Shown here one piece after another: positions 59,846 to 64,000 of a stretch of 64,000 bases of DNA. Numbering within the stretch: position 1 is the first letter of the stretch; every line of letters starts with the position of its first letter. The stretch comes from Parietichytrium sp. I65-24A (taxonomy: Eukaryota > Sar > Bigyra > Thraustochytrida > Thraustochytriidae): contig BLSF01000072.1 of assembly GCA_012862575.1 (NCBI GenBank), forward strand, positions 62,001-126,000, given 5' to 3'. The notes under the pieces were generated by a model. That model was not told the origin of the DNA. It searched no databases and worked only from the letters and a program-made list of their open reading frames with translations. The translations under genes were made by a program, and so were the position numbers.

Positions 59846-61117
59846 ATGTCTCAAAAGGCACCGGCTGCACTCTCGGCGGATGGCAACGGCCATCTGAGAG
59901 CCAAGTATGCAGCATTGGGCAAAGCCGAGTGGTGGTGGCTGTTCGACGATTCGCTCGCACAACTGGCGGCCAAGCTATCTCGTGACAATTTTGTGGTCCT
60001 GGATGGATTTCTTGGCAATCAGACCGCGCTCAAGCTGCATGGCGAGCTTCGTCGCGCACATCCTGTATCGACGGAAAAGTCTGAGCAGACACTACAAGAC
60101 AGCGACAAAACAAATTCCGACCGAGATCGTTCCGCTAACCCAGGTGCTTCCCAACTTACATCCATGGAGGGTGGTCCCGTCAATGAGCCGAGTGATCTAG
60201 TCATGCGTGGTTGCCCTCCGCTGCAGCCCGGAGCGCTGGCCGGGGGGCAGTCCGGTTCGTCACTTTCCTATCGAATGGCGTCCGTTCGCGGCGACATGAT
60301 CGGGTGGTTTGGCGGAGACGAACCAGGATGCATGTGGGATGCGCTACCCAAGTATCTACAGAGGCTTGACACCCTCGTTTCAGAGCTGTCCCAGCTCGTT
60401 CCGGAGCTCTCAGGGTCGGCAGAGAGACGCAGCAGTGCCATGGTGAGCTGCTATCCCGGCAGCGGAGCAAGGTACGTCAGGCACTGCGACAACACGACTG
60501 CCGTGAAGAACGGAAGGAGGCTCACTGCCTTATTTTATGCAAACCCTGGCTGGAAAGTTGGTGACGGCGGCGAGCTTCGAGTGTTTGCACCTCAAAAAGT
60601 GAAGCCCAATGACTCTGAAAGAGACGGGTCCGGAAGGAGCTTCGTTCCTCTGCTTGATATCCCCCCTATCCTGGACCGAGTTGTGCTCTTCTTTGCGGAC
60701 GAGAGGGTGCCGCATGAGGTCTTGTCATGCAAAGCAGTGCGTTACGCCGTAACAGTTTGGTTTTTCGACAAAAGCGAGAAAGACCAGGCTGCTGCAAAAG
60801 CCAAGCAGAAGGAGGAGGCTGCTCTGCAGGCCGAAGAAGCCAAGATTAGGGCTGAAATAGAAAAATTTCAACGGCAGTATGGTGAGACTGCAAGTATTCT
60901 GGAGAGGAAGAAAGACCAGCGTGAAGCAGAACATGCCGAGGAGTCGAAGGATGAAGAGCCAAGGGCAGTAGTCACTGGGGGTTCTGCTACTGTGAAAGAC
61001 GGCGAGAAACCGATTACCCCCACAGGCCAACACCAAAGCGACAGCGCAGAACAGCCACCAGAAGCTCCACCCCCACAATTGACAGCAACTAGTGGTGGCG
61101 TGTGGGACCTCGATTAA
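59846..61117 (+). CDS. EGLN/PHD-type prolyl 4-hydroxylase
   Basis: This 423-residue 2-oxoglutarate/Fe(II) dioxygenase carries the jelly-roll motifs of animal EGLN1-3 and protist Skp1 hydroxylase. These include RGDMIGWFGGDEPGC, AMVSCYPGSGARYVRHCDN, GGELRVF and RVVLFFADERVPHEV. The Fe ligands His213, Asp215 and His290 and the 2-oxoglutarate-binding Arg299 (VRYAVTVWFFD) are all present. In the absence of HIF, protist members hydroxylate Skp1 and sense oxygen, so that substrate is an inference here. The core is followed by a coiled-coil and acidic tail (about 310-423) not found in EGLN1. An insertion of about 40 residues follows the first helix. The start at 59846 is the first ATG after an ATG-less frame. 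Confidence 0.93.
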   Translation: MSQKAPAALSADGNGHLRAKYAALGKAEWWWLFDDSLAQLAAKLSRDNFVVLDGFLGNQTALKLHGELRRAHPVSTEKSEQTLQDSDKTNSDRDRSANPGASQLTSMEGGPVNEPSDLVMRGCPPLQPGALAGGQSGSSLSYRMASVRGDMIGWFGGDEPGCMWDALPKYLQRLDTLVSELSQLVPELSGSAERRSSAMVSCYPGSGARYVRHCDNTTAVKNGRRLTALFYANPGWKVGDGGELRVFAPQKVKPNDSERDGSGRSFVPLLDIPPILDRVVLFFADERVPHEVLSCKAVRYAVTVWFFDKSEKDQAAAKAKQKEEAALQAEEAKIRAEIEKFQRQYGETASILERKKDQREAEHAEESKDEEPRAVVTGGSATVKDGEKPITPTGQHQSDSAEQPPEAPPPQLTATSGGVWDLD

Positions 61118-61292
61118 AGCCGCGGGCAGCTGTTTGACCAGAAATGAAGAGCTTACTCTCCTTGAAGAAAAGTCTTATGTAAAATGAATGTGAAAAGATA
61201 ATCAGCGGTGCGGACAAGAGACGACAACTTAGGACAAAGGACCAAAAAAATATAGGGTAATTTCGGCTTTGCAAGATAATCTAGTGATGCAT

Positions 61293-62777
61293 TTATTCTG
61301 CTGCCATGGCTTCAGCCAGAGTTGGCCACTTGGTCCATGGGATAGGGTCATTTGGGTCGACAGCCACACAGTGATAATAAACTGTCTTCGAGGTGAACCA
61401 GCTGGAAGAGTTGTCCCAAGTAAGAGTGTACTGGCCGGACGATTTTGCCACAAATCTCCCTTGAAGAGGCTTTTTGTTCTTGAGATTGCAAGTGTGCGAG
61501 GTAGCTGGGACAACCTTGTTCCCTGCTGGATCGGTCACAGAGAAGACAACGTCCAAATCAGCGAGAATCCACTCATAAACCAGTTCACTCCCCTCCTGGA
61601 CAGTAATTTGGGTCTCAAATTTAGTACCCTTGTCCACAACGGCAGTCAGAGTTTCGAAGGCGTTAAGCTCTGTGTTCGCATCGAAAAAGATGGTTGCGAG
61701 CTCGCGCTGCTTCATGGCGTAGTCGCGAACGCGCTTGACGTTGAGTCCTTGCTGTGGTCCGACAAGATTCGCTGCCCACTTTGGCACAGAGCCCTTGATG
61801 TTGATTTGCAGAAGATAGGTGAGATCGATGCTCATCGAATTTTTTCCTAGAGGCTTCTTCGGGTCGGTGCCTGGAGTATTTTTCCAGAAATACCCAGTCA
61901 TGCCCATGTTGCCTCGAATAATCGAGTGAGACTCCTCCAAGCTCTTGACCTTGGCGGTCACCTTTGGGATGCTCATGCACATAGACACTCCGTACCCATT
62001 CTCAGCCCAGCAAGTGTATTCACAAAAGACAAAGTCGCGATTGTACAAAGGGAATGGCAGCATCCAGACTCCCCACTTGACCGAGAACAGCGGGAGGTTG
62101 AGGTTCTCAGAGCGAACTGTCTTTCCTCCATAACGGTCGTAGTCTTTTGGAAGCACGTGCAATACGTCTCCATCGCCAAACATCGGATCTAACATTGTGA
62201 AAATGCGCTTAAACTCGGAGCGCGTGGACGTCACGGCCGCGTTCATCATCAAATCAGCAGGAATTGGAATCTGCACCTTCGACATTACAAGCTGGACCTC
62301 CTCTTCCTCGGAGTCCATCTTTTTGCCGAGGTAGACGGAGATGCCGTCCGACTCAGTAGCCTTGCGAAGACCATTCGTTTCAGGATCACTAGTCACGAAT
62401 TGCAGGGCCTCGTCGAGGTGCGACTGCATGAATGTCTTGATCTCCTCTTCTTCTTGACCCGTGAGCTCTGCAAGGTCGCTGAAAAAGCCATCTGGCAAGG
62501 GGAGCGAGGACTGCGTCGACTCGAGGGCGCTGTGTTGGATGGTACTAAAGCTCAGCGTCCTTGGCCATGACGCATTCGCGACGCGGTCCAGAATCTCCTC
62601 GAAAGAGAGCCCCTCCACAGCCGAGTTGTTCACCGCGACCAAGGCATGTCCGGGCTTGATCTTTGCGTTCTCGCTCGACACCACGAAAGCATCCTTCCCG
62701 TCCTCACTGCTCTCGAGGTCGATTCCCATCGGCCCCTCCGTCGTAAACTCCACATCATACCTGAGCATCGGCGCCAT
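61293..62777 (-). CDS. PDZ-START-GOLD lipid-binding protein
   Basis: This 494-residue protein combines three domains. A PDZ-like domain at about 9-75 has GIDLESSEDGKDAFVV and IKPGHALVAVNN. A START lipid-transfer fold at about 130-350 has a long helix-grip pattern around WGVWMLPFPLYNRDFVF and AKVKSLEESHSIIRGNMG. A GOLD-like beta-sandwich at about 384-469 has FETQITVQEGSELVYEW and SSGQYTLTWDNSSSW. START domains bind lipids or sterols, and GOLD domains act in membrane trafficking. I therefore infer a lipid-transfer or signalling adaptor at membranes. No signal peptide or membrane segment was seen. The frame runs 16 codons upstream without an ATG. It is convergent with the hydroxylase gene. Confidence 0.85.
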   Translation of the reverse strand: MAPMLRYDVEFTTEGPMGIDLESSEDGKDAFVVSSENAKIKPGHALVAVNNSAVEGLSFEEILDRVANASWPRTLSFSTIQHSALESTQSSLPLPDGFFSDLAELTGQEEEEIKTFMQSHLDEALQFVTSDPETNGLRKATESDGISVYLGKKMDSEEEEVQLVMSKVQIPIPADLMMNAAVTSTRSEFKRIFTMLDPMFGDGDVLHVLPKDYDRYGGKTVRSENLNLPLFSVKWGVWMLPFPLYNRDFVFCEYTCWAENGYGVSMCMSIPKVTAKVKSLEESHSIIRGNMGMTGYFWKNTPGTDPKKPLGKNSMSIDLTYLLQINIKGSVPKWAANLVGPQQGLNVKRVRDYAMKQRELATIFFDANTELNAFETLTAVVDKGTKFETQITVQEGSELVYEWILADLDVVFSVTDPAGNKVVPATSHTCNLKNKKPLQGRFVAKSSGQYTLTWDNSSSWFTSKTVYYHCVAVDPNDPIPWTKWPTLAEAMAAE

Positions 62778-63183
62778 CGTCCAACCCCATGCAACCGAGC
62801 CGTCCGCCCAGAACGTAAACCACAACGCACGCCATTCGCCGCGACACCCAGCAGCCCATCAACAGTCGCACAGTCAGACCCACATCCACATCCACATTCA
62901 CATTCACATTCTCATTCACACACAATTTCCGCCTATCCACTCCACCTCCACCACTTACAAAGTCGGCTCCGACATCTTCTTGTCTCACAGAATCCTTTGC
63001 TGAGTCCCAGTCCGTCCGAGCGCCACAGCGTCAACAACAACTTTCAACTGTCAACTGTCAATTTTCAACAACTTTTTAATTTCTCGCACCACCTTCTCCC
63101 TCTCTACTATTCCCAACTTTTTCCCTCTTCCCCTCACTCACCTAATCACTTACTCACTCTTCCTCCTTCTTCTCCTCGCTCGC

Positions 63184-63220
<37 letters not shown>

Positions 63221-64000
63221 TGGGACGCTTGGCCGGCCGCTTCTTGTGGGAGAGACCTGTGGGGGACGCTTTTGCGATGCGCAACCTGCTTCCTCTCTCT
63301 CTCTCTCTCACTCGGGCAGGAGGGAGGTATGTTTGGCGGGCATCTCGTAGGACTGGGCTAAGCGCGCTAAGGGATTGTGGGTATGGTTTATGCTGGGAGA
63401 GGTGGTAGTGATCTGGAAGGTCTTAAGGTGTGCTACCGATGCACGTAGGCCACGCTAGGGAAAGTTCTCTTGGGAAGGTAGCTAGGTGAATTGGTAGACT
63501 TAGTGTGCATTGTCGGGTAAGAGGGTGCTAAGTCATGGGTTTTAGAATGGGTAGTAGAGGTACTAGGTACAGTAACTGTAAAGGTTGGATGGAGGGCGGA
63601 ACCGGCTGCTGTGAAACGGGTTCTCCTTTGGAGAACCGGATGTTGAGTGATCGATTAAACCAAGATTGCTTTCATGACTGATTGATTGCTTTAAAAAGAT
63701 CGACTATCCCAGAAGAAGTCCGCAAACGCGGCGTTCAACCTGCAAAGCGACGGGAATGAAATCAGAAAGGAAAGAAGACTATCGAGGATTTGTGGTGTTG
63801 ACAATGTGATCAATCTCTGTTGGGAAACATCACCGCCTGGAGAGTTTGCCCACGGCTCGTCGATCGTTCCGAGACGCCACTTCCAATGCATCCAGAACGA
63901 CGAGCTTGGAGATAAGATTAACATTTCCAGTCATAAGGACGACGCAACTTGCCTTGTCAACAGAAGACGAACGAAAGCTTCTGCTTGAATGGCGAATGAC
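62778..64000. other. Right-end spacer, possible exon at the edge
   Basis: This spacer contains CT runs at about 63187-63219 and 63292-63310 and a TAG-rich island at about 63330-63600. From roughly 63690 to 63988 an open plus-strand frame without ATG could be an exon of a gene, but no product is recognised. Confidence 0.45.

Noticed and set aside
1-64000. Transposons, retroelements, virus-like elements, CRISPR arrays, rRNA genes
   Set aside because: I saw no reverse transcriptase, integrase, transposase, capsid or Cas-like sequence, no long terminal repeats and no rRNA segment. Diverged fragments without coding remnants could have been missed by eye.

Overview
This is a window of nuclear DNA from a microbial eukaryote that has, or recently had, motile cilia. 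It carries about twenty protein genes on both strands, mostly uninterrupted. Only two genes clearly need GT-AG introns: the DEAD-box helicase and VDAC. Intergenic spacers run from 0.2 to 4 kb and are full of short tandem repeats. Ciliary and centriolar genes (CFAP221, an Sfi1-like protein), a Tmc-type membrane PAS protein, an EGLN-type prolyl hydroxylase, a PDZ-START-GOLD protein and a secretory-pathway sulfotransferase together suggest a free-living flagellated protist. A heterotrophic stramenopile such as a thraustochytrid relative is my best guess, but the sequence does not prove it. No plastid, rRNA or tRNA gene, CRISPR array, transposon or virus-like element was recognised.

Layout, left to right. 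0-5 kb: an ankyrin protein with a prenylation-type C-terminus, convergent with a three-exon DDX6/Dhh1 helicase. 6-16 kb: mitochondrial enoyl-CoA isomerase, GINS subunit PSF2, a RanBP2-finger/DH/PH Rho GEF and a type II sulfotransferase-like protein. 16-28 kb: three minus-strand genes, namely a ubiquitin-specific protease, a PP2A-A-like HEAT protein and a 1,501-residue Tmc-like PAS protein. 29-36 kb: FAN1 nuclease and VDAC. 36-46 kb: a 1,769-residue Sfi1/IQ protein with a jacalin-like domain, divergent from CFAP221. 46-52 kb: a small acidic hypothetical protein, a VOC-fold protein, a SUMF2-type pseudo-formylglycine enzyme and an A20/AN1 zinc-finger protein. 52-56 kb: the largest gap. 56-64 kb: an unrecognised protein with a PH-like C-terminal domain, an EGLN-like prolyl hydroxylase and a PDZ-START-GOLD protein.

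The genes are not an operon. They cover mRNA decay (DDX6), DNA replication and repair (PSF2, FAN1), mitochondria (ECI, VDAC), signalling (Rho GEF, PP2A-A-like, PAS), ubiquitin (USP, A20/AN1) and cilia/centrioles (CFAP221, Sfi1-like).

The best candidates for new biology are the Sfi1-jacalin fusion, the PDZ-START-GOLD combination, the split FAN1 catalytic core, and a recurring class of TAG/CTA-rich intergenic islands. Start codons were set at the first ATG of each frame, because several open frames extend upstream without an ATG.
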